DNA of 42,286 bases, from assembly GCF_013303125.1 (NCBI RefSeq), contig NZ_JABTTE010000027.1, positions 1 to 42,286 on the forward strand, written 5' to 3'. The first letter of the stretch is position 1. The number at the start of each line of letters is the position of its first letter. Made by a program: the position numbers and the translations under genes. This stretch comes from Calidifontibacillus erzurumensis. GTDB lineage: Bacteria; Bacillota; Bacilli; Bacillales; Bacillaceae_J. Positions 1-7,740 of this stretch are shown here, one piece after another. The notes beneath the pieces were generated by a model. It did no database searches. It saw only the letters and a list, made by a program, of their open reading frames with translations, and was not told the DNA's origin.

Positions 1-21
1 CGTAACTACTATATGAAACTT

Positions 22-98
22 GCGCCCGTAGCTCAATTGGATAGAGCATCTGACTACGGATCAGAAGGTTATGGGTTCGACTCCTGTCGGGCGCGCCA
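22..98 (+). tRNA. tRNA-Arg (ACG)
   Basis: Cloverleaf with a 7-bp acceptor stem (GCGCCCG with CGGGCGC), anticodon loop CTACGGA giving anticodon ACG (read as ICG for CGN codons), a GGTTCGA T-loop and an encoded 3' CCA. First complete gene of the array; an rRNA operon or more tRNAs probably lie to the left of the window. Confidence 0.96.
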
Positions 99-112
99 TT
101 TAATATATAAAT

Positions 113-189
113 CGGGAAGTAGCTCAGCTTGGTAGAGCACATGGTTTGGGACCATGGGGTCGCAGGTTCGAATCCTGTCTTCCCGACCA
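113..189 (+). tRNA. tRNA-Pro (TGG)
   Basis: Acceptor CGGGAAG pairs with CTTCCCG. The anticodon loop TTTGGGA gives TGG. CCA is encoded. It lies 14 nt after tRNA-Arg, in the order Arg-Pro-Ala-Met that is typical of Bacillus rRNA-linked arrays. Confidence 0.96.
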
Positions 190-223
190 GCAAAAAAGAT
201 AGTATAATGTATTATTATAAAAT

Positions 224-296
224 GGGGGCTTAGCTCAGCTGGGAGAGCGCCTGCTTTGCACGCAGGAGGTCAGCGGTTCGATCCCGCTAGTCTCCA
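224..296 (+). tRNA. tRNA-Ala (TGC)
   Basis: Acceptor GGGGGCT pairs with AGTCTCC, including two G-T pairs. Anticodon loop TTTGCAC gives TGC. CCA is not encoded (the discriminator A is followed by TTC), so maturation needs the CCA-adding enzyme. Confidence 0.95.
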
Positions 297-314
297 TTCC
301 GATCAAAATAAAAT

Positions 315-391
315 GGCGGTGTAGCTCAGCTGGCTAGAGCGTACGGTTCATACCCGTAAGGTCGGGGGTTCGATCCCCTCCACCGCTACCA
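315..391 (+). tRNA. tRNA-Met (CAT), elongator type
   Basis: Acceptor GGCGGTG pairs with CACCGCT, loop TTCATAC gives CAT, and CCA is encoded. The paired first position of the acceptor and close resemblance to the Bacillus elongator tRNA-Met argue against the initiator. A CAT anticodon could also be tRNA-Ile2 with modified C34, but the body looks like elongator Met. Confidence 0.93.
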
Positions 392-428
392 TCTAATATT
401 TTATTCTTAATTGAGATAATATAATAGT

Positions 429-521
429 GGAGGAATACCCAAGTCTGGCTGAAGGGGTCGGTCTTGAAAACCGAGAGGCGGGTCAAACCGCGCGGGGGTT
501 CGAATCCCTCTTCCTCCGCCA
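429..521 (+). tRNA. tRNA-Ser (TGA)
   Basis: Class II tRNA with a long variable arm. Acceptor GGAGGAA pairs with TTCCTCC. The anticodon loop CTTGAAA gives TGA. CCA is encoded. Confidence 0.95.
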
Positions 522-528
522 TACATAT

Positions 529-604
<76 letters not shown>

Positions 605-613
605 TCTTATTAA

Positions 614-688
614 TGGGCTATAGCCAAGCGGTAAGGCAACGGACTTTGACTCCGTCATGCGCTGGTTCGAATCCAGCTAGCCCAGCCA
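614..688 (+). tRNA. tRNA-Gln (TTG)
   Basis: Acceptor TGGGCTA pairs with TAGCCCA. The anticodon loop CTTTGAC gives TTG. CCA is encoded. It sits between Phe and Gly, where I recall His in the B. subtilis array of otherwise similar order. Confidence 0.94.
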
Positions 689-710
689 TTTTAATTATAT
701 CTATCTTAGT

Positions 711-784
711 GCGGGTGTAGTTTAATGGTAAAACTTCAGCCTTCCAAGCTGATGTCGTGGGTTCGATTCCCATCACCCGCTCCA
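711..784 (+). tRNA. tRNA-Gly (TCC)
   Basis: Acceptor GCGGGTG pairs with CACCCGC. The anticodon loop CTTCCAA gives TCC. CCA is encoded. Confidence 0.95.
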
Positions 785-795
785 TTATACAATAA

Positions 796-869
<74 letters not shown>

Positions 870-878
870 TTCTTTCAT

Positions 879-953
879 TCCACAGTAGCTCAGCGGTAGA
901 GCAATCGGCTGTTAACCGATTGGTCGCAGGTTCGAACCCTGCCTGTGGAGCCA
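879..953 (+). tRNA. tRNA-Asn (GTT)
   Basis: Acceptor TCCACAG pairs with CTGTGGA. The anticodon loop CTGTTAA gives GTT. CCA is encoded and lies one base before the next tRNA. Confidence 0.95.
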
Positions 954-954
954 T

Positions 955-1045
955 GGGGAAGTACTCAAGTGGCTGAAGAGGCGCCCCTGCTAAGGGCGTA
1001 GGTCGCGTAAGCGGCGCGAGGGTTCAAATCCCTCCTTCTCCGCCA
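955..1045 (+). tRNA. tRNA-Ser (GCT)
   Basis: Class II tRNA with a long variable arm. Acceptor GGGGAAG pairs with CTTCTCC with one G-T pair. The anticodon loop CTGCTAA gives GCT. CCA is encoded. One base separates it from tRNA-Asn, so the two must be processed from a common precursor. Confidence 0.95.
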
Positions 1046-1060
1046 TTTACATAGATATCT

Positions 1061-1132
1061 GGCCCGTTGGTCAAGTGGTTAAGACACCGCCCTTTCACGG
1101 CGGTAACACGGGTTCGAATCCCGTACGGGTCA
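1061..1132 (+). tRNA. tRNA-Glu (TTC)
   Basis: Acceptor GGCCCGT pairs with ACGGGTC. The anticodon loop CTTTCAC gives TTC. CCA is not encoded. Last gene of the array, followed 39 nt later by the terminator hairpin. Confidence 0.95.
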
Positions 1133-1171
1133 TCTAAAAAAATATAGTATGTTTAAGTCCTACTATATAAT

Positions 1172-1215
1172 GAGGCAAATGGGAAAAACTTTTACCCATT
1201 TGCCTTATTTTTTTG
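1172..1215 (+). terminator. Rho-independent terminator of the tRNA array
   Basis: An 11-bp perfect stem (AGGCAAATGGG at 1173-1183 with CCCATTTGCCT at 1195-1205) is followed by a T-rich tract. It ends transcription of the tRNA array and isolates it from the collagen-like genes. Confidence 0.9.
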
Positions 1216-1242
1216 TTTAGAAATTTTTGATAAGTCCCTTAT

Positions 1243-1297
1243 ATAAAAGCCGTTTCCGAACGTATACAAGCTTAATATTTTAAATAACACATAGGAA
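1243..1297 (+). promoter_or_regulatory. Conserved leader/promoter region of first collagen-propeller gene
   Basis: This block recurs almost base for base 1550 nt downstream, before the second gene. Shared elements are ATAAA, CGTTTC, GTATACAAGCT and TATTTTAAATAACACATAGG. TATACAAG preceded by an ATA-type element loosely resembles a mother-cell sporulation promoter (sigma-E/sigma-K class), but the match is imperfect and the sigma factor is a guess. Conservation as far as the ribosome binding site suggests that promoter and 5' UTR were duplicated with the gene. Confidence 0.45.
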
Positions 1298-1312
1298 AAG
1301 AGGTGATTATTA

Positions 1313-2488
1313 TTGTTTTGTTGGAAATGTTATAGGTACGAATGTGTTTGTTTTGAAGATGAGCATAAAAGTAAAAAGAAGAAAAAGAAAGCTTCCGTAT
1401 GCTGTCAAGGTCCACAAGGCCCCGAAGGTCCAAGAGGACATAAAGGTGAACGAGGTGAACGAGGTCCACAAGGTCCACAAGGCCCTCAAGGAAAGGAAGG
1501 TCCACAAGGTAGTCAAGGCCCACAGGGATTCCAAGGTCCACAAGGTGATCAGGGTCCACAAGGTATCCAAGGACCTCAAGGAGAAACAGGTTCCATTTTT
1601 AGAAGATCCATCAATCATATTTATATTACAAATGGCTCGCAGCTTTCTGTTATTTCTGTTTTAAACGGATTTACGAATACTTTTATTGCGCATATTGTAC
1701 TAGAACCAAATTTGGTTGGAATTGCTGTAAATCCATTGACTAACAAAGTTTACGCAATTAGTCAAAGTATTAACACTCTCTACGTCATTGATGGGGATAG
1801 TTTTTTGGTTGAAGGTACAATTGAAGTAGGTGATCGACCTGTAGGTGTTGCTGTGAATCCATTCACGAATCGGATATATGTTGTAAATGTATTTAGTAAT
1901 GACGTTACAGTTATTGATGCATTTACAAATACAATTATTGGAACAATCTCTGTGGGTCCGCTGCCTGATGGTATAGCGGTAAATCCAATTACAAATCGAA
2001 TTTATGTTACAAATAGCGCAAATGATGACGTTTCTGTAATTGATGGAGATACGAATTCAGTAGTTGCCACTGTCTCAGTTGGAGGCTTTCCTGCAGGAAT
2101 CGCTGTCAATCCATTAACAAACGCTGTTTACGTAGCAAATGAAAGTTCTTCTAGTATTTCGGTTATTAGTGGAATCACCAATACAGTCGTTGAAACTATA
2201 TCAGTTCTTGATAACCCATCAAATGTTGCTGTGAATCCTTTTACAAATAGAATTTATGTGACTCATTCGAATGGTACTTTTACAGTTATTGACGGATTCA
2301 CTAATTCGATTATTAAAACAATATTTGTAGGATTTCCTCTTGAGGAAGTTGCTGTTAATCCGTTGACAAATACGATTTATGTTGCAAATGAAGTAGACAA
2401 TACTATTTTAATTATAAATGGGATTACCAATTTTATCGATGAGACTATTTCTATTGATAGTCCTGTAGCAATTGCGATTAATCCTTAA
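1313..2488 (+). CDS. Collagen-like stalk / seven-bladed YVTN beta-propeller surface protein, copy 1
   Basis: Unnamed protein of 391 residues. It starts at TTG behind GAGGTGATT. Residues 1-31 form a Cys-rich, Lys-rich head (Cys 3, 6, 11, 13, 30, 31; Lys run 21-26). Residues 33-92 are 20 uninterrupted Gly-X-Y triplets, mostly G-P-Q with some charged G-E-R and G-H-K. Residues about 101-391 carry seven repeats of about 42 residues marked by AVNP-(L/F/I)-TN-x-(I/V)-Y-V and V-I-D-G. The last repeat stops just after AINP, and the first strand after the stalk ([14 protein letters not shown]) supplies the missing strands, so a seven-bladed propeller with velcro closure is likely. No signal peptide or LPxTG anchor is seen, which fits mother-cell assembly on a spore surface better than Sec export. 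That location is inference, by analogy with BclA-type exosporium filaments. A paralogue follows. Confidence 0.85.
   Translation: MFCWKCYRYECVCFEDEHKSKKKKKKASVCCQGPQGPEGPRGHKGERGERGPQGPQGPQGKEGPQGSQGPQGFQGPQGDQGPQGIQGPQGETGSIFRRSINHIYITNGSQLSVISVLNGFTNTFIAHIVLEPNLVGIAVNPLTNKVYAISQSINTLYVIDGDSFLVEGTIEVGDRPVGVAVNPFTNRIYVVNVFSNDVTVIDAFTNTIIGTISVGPLPDGIAVNPITNRIYVTNSANDDVSVIDGDTNSVVATVSVGGFPAGIAVNPLTNAVYVANESSSSISVISGITNTVVETISVLDNPSNVAVNPFTNRIYVTHSNGTFTVIDGFTNSIIKTIFVGFPLEEVAVNPLTNTIYVANEVDNTILIINGITNFIDETISIDSPVAIAINP
1409..1588 (+). repeat. Collagen Gly-X-Y coding repeat, copy 1
   Basis: Twenty 9-nt units encode Gly-X-Y, dominated by variants of GGTCCACAAGG. The X position is often Pro and Y is mostly Gln. 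Such tracts are prone to unit gain and loss; copy 2 has 25 triplets. Confidence 0.85.
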
Positions 2489-2792
2489 GCAGCAAATTAA
2501 ATTTATTAAAGAACGAATAAAAAATAAACAAGATCTATCATATGTCTAAATTGTGGAATAAAAAGAGGGGGGAAACATCTATTACTGTCTAAGCAATAGT
2601 AAATTTTTTATAGGTTAATAAACTATGTTCTTGTCCACATCCTTAATGCATATAATTTTTCCCCATCTTCTTTAACAGAAAATATTCAATCGTTCACACC
2701 CCTGATGAAAAAATTTTTTTCTAGAAATGATCCATTTTTTGGAGCATTTTGGATAAGCCCTTGAGTCCTTCTTTTTGGTGTTCCCTTTTAAA
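2489..2792. other. Intergenic stretch between the two collagen-propeller genes
   Basis: No coding sequence recognised. The only structure seen is a weak 5-bp inverted repeat (TTACT at 2582, AGTAA at 2598) followed by six T, which may be a poor terminator for copy 1. The remainder is AT-rich. Confidence 0.4.
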
Positions 2793-2847
2793 TAAACAGT
2801 CGTTTCTCTAAGTATACAAGCTAACTATTTTAAATAACACATAGGAA
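2793..2847 (+). promoter_or_regulatory. Conserved leader/promoter region of second collagen-propeller gene
   Basis: Second copy of the leader found at 1243-1297, at a constant offset of 1550 nt. It keeps GTATACAAGCT and TATTTTAAATAACACATAGG exactly. A GGAGGTG ribosome binding site and a TTG start at 2865 follow. Retention of both blocks suggests both genes are, or were until recently, expressed in the same way. Confidence 0.45.
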
Positions 2848-2864
2848 ATTGGAGGTGAAAAAAA

Positions 2865-4084
2865 TTGTCTTGTCGAAAATGTAATGGGCATGACTGTATT
2901 TGTGATTTTTCCGATGATGAACAAAAAAGAAGAAAAAGAAAGATGTAATAGGATGTCAGGGTCCACAAGGCCCTCAAGGCGACGAGGGTCCAAGAGGAAA
3001 AAGAGGAGAACGAGGCGACAGAGGTCCCCAAGGTAACCAAGGTTCCCAAGGAAAAGAAGGGCCACCTGGCAACCAAGGTCCACAGGGATTCCAAGGTCCA
3101 CAGGGATTCCAAGGTCCACGAGGTAACCAAGGCCCTCAAGGCGATCATGGCCCACAAGGTGTCCAAGGTCCACAAGGTGAAACAGGATCCCTTTTTAAAA
3201 GATCTGTCAATCGTATATATGTTACAAATGGCTCAGAACTTTCTAATGTGACTGTTATTGACGGATATACGAATTCTGCTATTGCAACTATTTCAGTAGC
3301 ACCAAATTTGCTAGGAATCGCTGTAAATCCAAACACAAACAAAATTTACGTAGCTAGTACAACTGATAATATTGTCTATGTAATTGATGGGTTCACGAAT
3401 ACGGTTATAACTTCAATTCCAGTGGGAAACGGACCGATAGATATTGCTGTAAATCCATTCACTAATCGAATTTATGTAGTAAATGTTTTTAGTAATAACG
3501 TTTCGGTTATTAACGGATTTACAGATGCAGTCATTGCAATGGTTCCGGTAGGTTTTACTCCTCAAGGCATAGCAATAAATCCAATTACGAATCGAATTTA
3601 CGTGTCGAGTACCCCGGAAAGTAATGTATATGTTATTGATGGAGATACTAATACTGTTATTACATCTGTCTCAGTTGTTAGCGGACCTGTAGGTTTAGCT
3701 GTAAATCCTTTAACAAACGCGGTTTATGTAGCGAACAGGGGTGCTTCTGATATTTCTGTTATTCATGGAATTACCAATAAGGTCGTTCATACTATTTTTG
3801 TACAGCCATCCCCAATATTTGTAGGTGTGAATCCTCTTATAAACAGAATTTATGTATCAGACTTGAATGGTAATATTTCAGTCATTGATGGATTCACTAA
3901 TTTGGTCATCCAGAATATTCCACAAGGATTTGCCCTCCGGAAAGTTGCTGTCAATCCGTTGACTAATGCAGTGTATATAGCACAAGATTTTGTCAATAAT
4001 ATTTTAGTTTTAAACGGAATTACAAATACAATCAATGTAATAATTGGTATTAATAATCCCTTTGCAATTGCGGTTAATCCATAA
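2865..4084 (+). pseudogene. Collagen-like stalk / YVTN beta-propeller surface protein, copy 2, frameshifted near the start
   Basis: Paralogue of the gene at 1313 with the same plan: Cys-rich head (Cys 3, 6, 11, 13), Lys/Arg tract, 25 Gly-X-Y triplets and seven YVTN repeats ending in AIAVNP. From TTG 2865 the frame runs about 26 codons and stops at TAA 2946. The collagen and propeller part is open in another frame to 4084. Adding one A to the A6 run at 2923-2928 gives a head ending KKKKKKDVIGCQGPQ, matching the corresponding part of copy 1, so exactly one base is missing. No ATG, GTG or TTG exists in the downstream frame before the stalk; the first is GTG 3248, already inside the propeller. 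It may be a true phase-off mutation, transcriptional slippage or a homopolymer sequencing error. The rest of the gene is intact, so decay is recent if real. Confidence 0.75.
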
Positions 4085-4105
4085 GTGATATTTTAAGATA
4101 AATTG

Positions 4106-4139
4106 AAGGCAACCTAAAATGGGAGCCTTTTTCATTTTT
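4106..4139 (+). terminator. Probable Rho-independent terminator after collagen-propeller copy 2
   Basis: AAGGC at 4106-4110 pairs with GCCTT at 4125-4129 with a short inner CC/GG extension, followed by a T-rich tail. The stem is modest, but the position between two unrelated transcription units fits. Confidence 0.6.
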
Positions 4140-4153
4140 ACCTGAAACCGCAA

Positions 4154-4162
4154 TGGTATAAT
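4154..4162 (+). promoter_or_regulatory. Extended -10 promoter of addBA
   Basis: TGG directly before TATAAT (4157-4162) forms an extended -10 element 48 nt before the addB start. No good -35 hexamer is seen at 17 bp, which the TGn extension can compensate for. Confidence 0.55.
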
Positions 4163-4209
4163 AAATATATCTTTGTTTGATTGGAGAAAAGAGGAGGTGT
4201 CCGTTAATT

Positions 4210-7200
4210 ATGTCTTTACGACTGATTGTTGGCAGATCAGGAAGCGGAAAATCGCATTTTATATTGGATGAAATAAAAAAGAAGCTAATCAATGATCCGG
4301 CTGGTCCACCTATTATTTTCCTTGTACCTGATCAAATGACATTTCAAATAGAATATCAGCTCATTAATATGCCAGAAGTAAATGGTATGATTCGGGCCCA
4401 AGTGTTTAGTTTTACCCGGTTGGCATGGCGGGTTTTGCAAGAGACAGAAGGATTTAGCCGTTACCATCTTAATAGTGTAGGACTACATATGTTGTTACGG
4501 AAAATCATTGAGCATCGAAAAGAAGAATTAAAAGTTTTTACAAAAGTTGCAGATCAAACGGGCTTTATTAGTCAAATGGAAAAAATGATTGCTGAGTTCA
4601 AAAGATATTGCCTTTCACCTAGTTTCTTACAAGAGAAGCAGATCGAGCTTTCAAGAAGTGGGGAAGATTTTTCAGAAAACATCCAAACTCAAGCGGCTAG
4701 TAAAATATTAGCGGACAAACTATATGATTTTTACTTAATCTATCAAGATTATGAGAATCATCTTTTACGACATTATGTTGATTCAGAAGATTACTTACGG
4801 TTGCTAGCTGAAAATATATGTAAATCTGAAGAATTAAAGAATGCTGATATTTATGTGGATGGGTTTCATAGTTTTACTCCTCAAGAGTTGGAAGTATTGA
4901 CCCAATTGTTTAAACATTGTAATAGCACAATGATTGCGCTTACGGTAGATCCGGAAGAGTTTAATAATTTTCACGATCTCCATTTATTTCGGATGACGCT
5001 AAATACCTATTTTAAAATACAAGGGATTGCGAACGAAAATGGAATAAAAATCGAGCAGCCGATTGTCATGAATGAACCAAAAAGATTTCTTACATCACCT
5101 GCATTACAACATCTTGAGAAAAACTATGATCGTCGTCCCGGTTTGAAATTTGATGGGGAACAACTAGGAGTTAAAGTGATTGCTGCTGTGAACCGGCGGG
5201 CGGAAGTGGAACAGACGGCCCGGGAAATTCTACATTTAGTTCAAACAAAAAATTACCGGTGGCGCGATTTTGCTATTTTATTAAGAGATAGCAGGACATA
5301 CCATGATTTATTGCAAACGATTTTTGAAGATTATCAAATCCCTGTTTTTTTAGATGAAAAAAGATCAATGTTAAACCATCCTTTAATAGAATTCATTCGT
5401 TCTTCTTTAGATGTTATTCATGGGGGATGGCGATATGAAGCAATTTTTCGCTGCATCAAAACGGATCTAATGTTTCCATTTGGGAGCAATATTGAGCAAT
5501 TTCGTGAAGAAATGGACCAATTTGAAAATTACGTGTTGGCATACGGCATTCAAGGAAAGCGCTGGACTGAAAATAAACGTTGGGAATACCGGCGTATTCG
5601 TGGACTTGAAAGTGAAAGAAGTGGAAAAACCGATAAGGAAATAGAATATGAAGAAAAAATTAATAAATGGCGTTCTCTAATAACCGATCCACTCCTTTCT
5701 TTTGAAAAAAATTTAAAAAAAGCAAAAACAGCAAGAGATTATTGCGAAGCACTTTTTTACTTTCTCGAAGGTTTAGATGTACCGAAGAAAATTGATCAAC
5801 TTTCTATAGAAGCTGAGAACCAAGGAAACCTCTTGGAATCACGAGATCACAGTCAAGTTTGGCAAGCGGTTATGGATCTTTTAGATCAAATGGTTGAACT
5901 AGTGGGAGAAGAAAAACTATCATTTGAGCTTTTCCGTAAAATGATTCTGTCAGGAATTGAATCGATGCATTTTGCAACTGTTCCGCCAGCTCTAGACCAA
6001 GTTGTCGTCGGAAATATGGAGCACTCTCGGCTTTCCAATACGAAATGCACGTTCATTCTTGGAGCAAATGATGGTGTGATTCCAATGAAACCTACGGAAG
6101 AAGGCGTATTAACCGAAGAGGAACGGGAAAGTTTAGCCGGTACAAATTTTTTATTGGCTCCTGGAACGAAAGAACAACTGTTGGACGAGCAGTTTTTAAT
6201 ATATCTTGCATTAACGAATTCCTCTGATTTACTTTATATCAGCTATCCGATGGCTGATGATGAAGGAAAATCACTCATGCCGTCCATTATTTTCAATCGA
6301 TTGAAAGATCTGTTTCCAAATTTACAAGAAACGTTAATTTTAAATGAGCCAAGTGAAGAAAAGACGGAAGACCAATTAAAATATATTGTCAATCCGAAAA
6401 AAACGATGTCTTATTTATCTTTGCAACTGCAAAATTGTAAACGGGGCTATCCTGTTCATCATTTATGGTGGGATGTTTATAACTGGATGGTTGAAAATGA
6501 AGAATGGGAAGTTTATGGAAAGAGAATTTTAAGCAGCTTGTTTTATAAAAATCAGCCTAAATTTTTATCGGCGGATATTAGTCGAAAATTATATGGTGAG
6601 GAAATAAAAGCTAGCGTATCACGGATGGAATTATTCCAAGCATGTCCATATTCCCAGTTTTTATCCTATGGACTCCGCTTAGAAGAACGGCAAATTTTCC
6701 GGCTCGAAGCACCTGATATAGGGCAGTTATTTCATGCTGCACTTAAACTAATTACGGAGATGATCCAACGAAATCATTTGCATTGGGCAAATCTTACAAA
6801 AGCACAATGTGAACAATTTGCCTATGAAGCTGTGGAAAAGCTTGCACCAAATCTTCAAAAGGAAATATTGTTAAGTTCGAACCGTTATCATTATATTAAA
6901 AGAAAACTGCAGCAAGTTGTCGGACGGGCTTCAATCATTTTAAGTGAACATGCAAAAATTTCTGGTTTTGAGCCGATCGGACACGAGCTAGCATTTGGAT
7001 CAAAAGGACCACTCTCACCTCTACGTTTTCAATTGAAAAACGGCTGTACGATGGAAGTTGTTGGACGAATTGACAGAGTTGATAAATCAGAGGGAGAAAA
7101 TGGTGTTTATTTAAGAATTATTGATTATAAGTCAAGCAAAAAAGGACTGAATCTATCAGAGGTATACTTTGGGTTGGCACTTCAAATGCTCACTTATTTA

Positions 7201-7740
7201 GATGTCGTGATTACGAACTCTAAAAAGTGGCTCGGTTTGGAAGCAACGCCAGCAGGGGTTCTCTATTTTCACGTTCATAATCCGATGCTTCATAAAACAA
7301 TGGTGCCAACGATTGAAGAAATAGAAAATGAAATTTTTAAGCAGTTTAAAATGAAAGGATTATTAGTCGCAGACCATGAAGCAATCCGACTGATGGATCA
7401 AACGCTTGAATCAGGTTATTCGGATGTCATACCGGTTGCATTAAAAAAAGATGGCAGTTTTTATAGTAATTCATCCGTTGCTAGCAAGGAAGATTTTAAC
7501 CATTTGCGCTCATATGTGCGTGGTAAGATTCAAGATATTGGAACAGCTATTACAAATGGAGTTATTGACATTGAACCTTATAAACTAAATGATCAAACAC
7601 CTTGCACGTATTGTTCATACAAAGCTATTTGCCAATTTGATCGGACCTTAGAAGAAAATAAATTTAACATTATCGTGCCTGAAAAATCTGATGTTATTTT
7701 AGAAAAAATCCGGCAGAAAGGAGGAGAAATGGTTGAGTAG
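4210..7740 (+). CDS. addB: AddB, ATP-dependent nuclease subunit B
   Basis: Subunit of the AddAB (RexAB) helicase-nuclease that resects double-strand ends, recognises Chi and loads RecA. The product is 1176 residues, the usual family length, with ATG 4210 chosen because it follows GAGGAGGTG and opens the conserved MSLRLIVGRSGSGKS. The N-terminal Walker A-like GRSGSGKS (residues 8-15) is present. The RecB-type nuclease motif has D972-Y-K974. The four iron-sulphur cysteines are C812, C1132, C1135 and C1141, with the 320/3/6 spacing I recall for B. subtilis AddB. GKPxxFLVPDQMT-type and DGFHSFTPQE motifs also match the family. It overlaps addA by 8 nt, indicating translational coupling. Confidence 0.97.
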   Translation: MSLRLIVGRSGSGKSHFILDEIKKKLINDPAGPPIIFLVPDQMTFQIEYQLINMPEVNGMIRAQVFSFTRLAWRVLQETEGFSRYHLNSVGLHMLLRKIIEHRKEELKVFTKVADQTGFISQMEKMIAEFKRYCLSPSFLQEKQIELSRSGEDFSENIQTQAASKILADKLYDFYLIYQDYENHLLRHYVDSEDYLRLLAENICKSEELKNADIYVDGFHSFTPQELEVLTQLFKHCNSTMIALTVDPEEFNNFHDLHLFRMTLNTYFKIQGIANENGIKIEQPIVMNEPKRFLTSPALQHLEKNYDRRPGLKFDGEQLGVKVIAAVNRRAEVEQTAREILHLVQTKNYRWRDFAILLRDSRTYHDLLQTIFEDYQIPVFLDEKRSMLNHPLIEFIRSSLDVIHGGWRYEAIFRCIKTDLMFPFGSNIEQFREEMDQFENYVLAYGIQGKRWTENKRWEYRRIRGLESERSGKTDKEIEYEEKINKWRSLITDPLLSFEKNLKKAKTARDYCEALFYFLEGLDVPKKIDQLSIEAENQGNLLESRDHSQVWQAVMDLLDQMVELVGEEKLSFELFRKMILSGIESMHFATVPPALDQVVVGNMEHSRLSNTKCTFILGANDGVIPMKPTEEGVLTEEERESLAGTNFLLAPGTKEQLLDEQFLIYLALTNSSDLLYISYPMADDEGKSLMPSIIFNRLKDLFPNLQETLILNEPSEEKTEDQLKYIVNPKKTMSYLSLQLQNCKRGYPVHHLWWDVYNWMVENEEWEVYGKRILSSLFYKNQPKFLSADISRKLYGEEIKASVSRMELFQACPYSQFLSYGLRLEERQIFRLEAPDIGQLFHAALKLITEMIQRNHLHWANLTKAQCEQFAYEAVEKLAPNLQKEILLSSNRYHYIKRKLQQVVGRASIILSEHAKISGFEPIGHELAFGSKGPLSPLRFQLKNGCTMEVVGRIDRVDKSEGENGVYLRIIDYKSSKKGLNLSEVYFGLALQMLTYLDVVITNSKKWLGLEATPAGVLYFHVHNPMLHKTMVPTIEEIENEIFKQFKMKGLLVADHEAIRLMDQTLESGYSDVIPVALKKDGSFYSNSSVASKEDFNHLRSYVRGKIQDIGTAITNGVIDIEPYKLNDQTPCTYCSYKAICQFDRTLEENKFNIIVPEKSDVILEKIRQKGGEMVE

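Noticed and set aside
1310-1618. Long open frames on both other frames across the first collagen region, with low-complexity Leu/Trp/Thr or Val/His/Lys repeats
   Set aside because: They are mirror images of the 9-nt collagen repeat, lack ribosome binding sites, and the Gly-X-Y frame has a proper start and continues into a clear propeller.
1409-3190. Short direct repeats resembling a CRISPR or minisatellite array
   Set aside because: The period is 9 nt and in frame with Gly-X-Y codons; there are no spacers of constant length and no cas genes.
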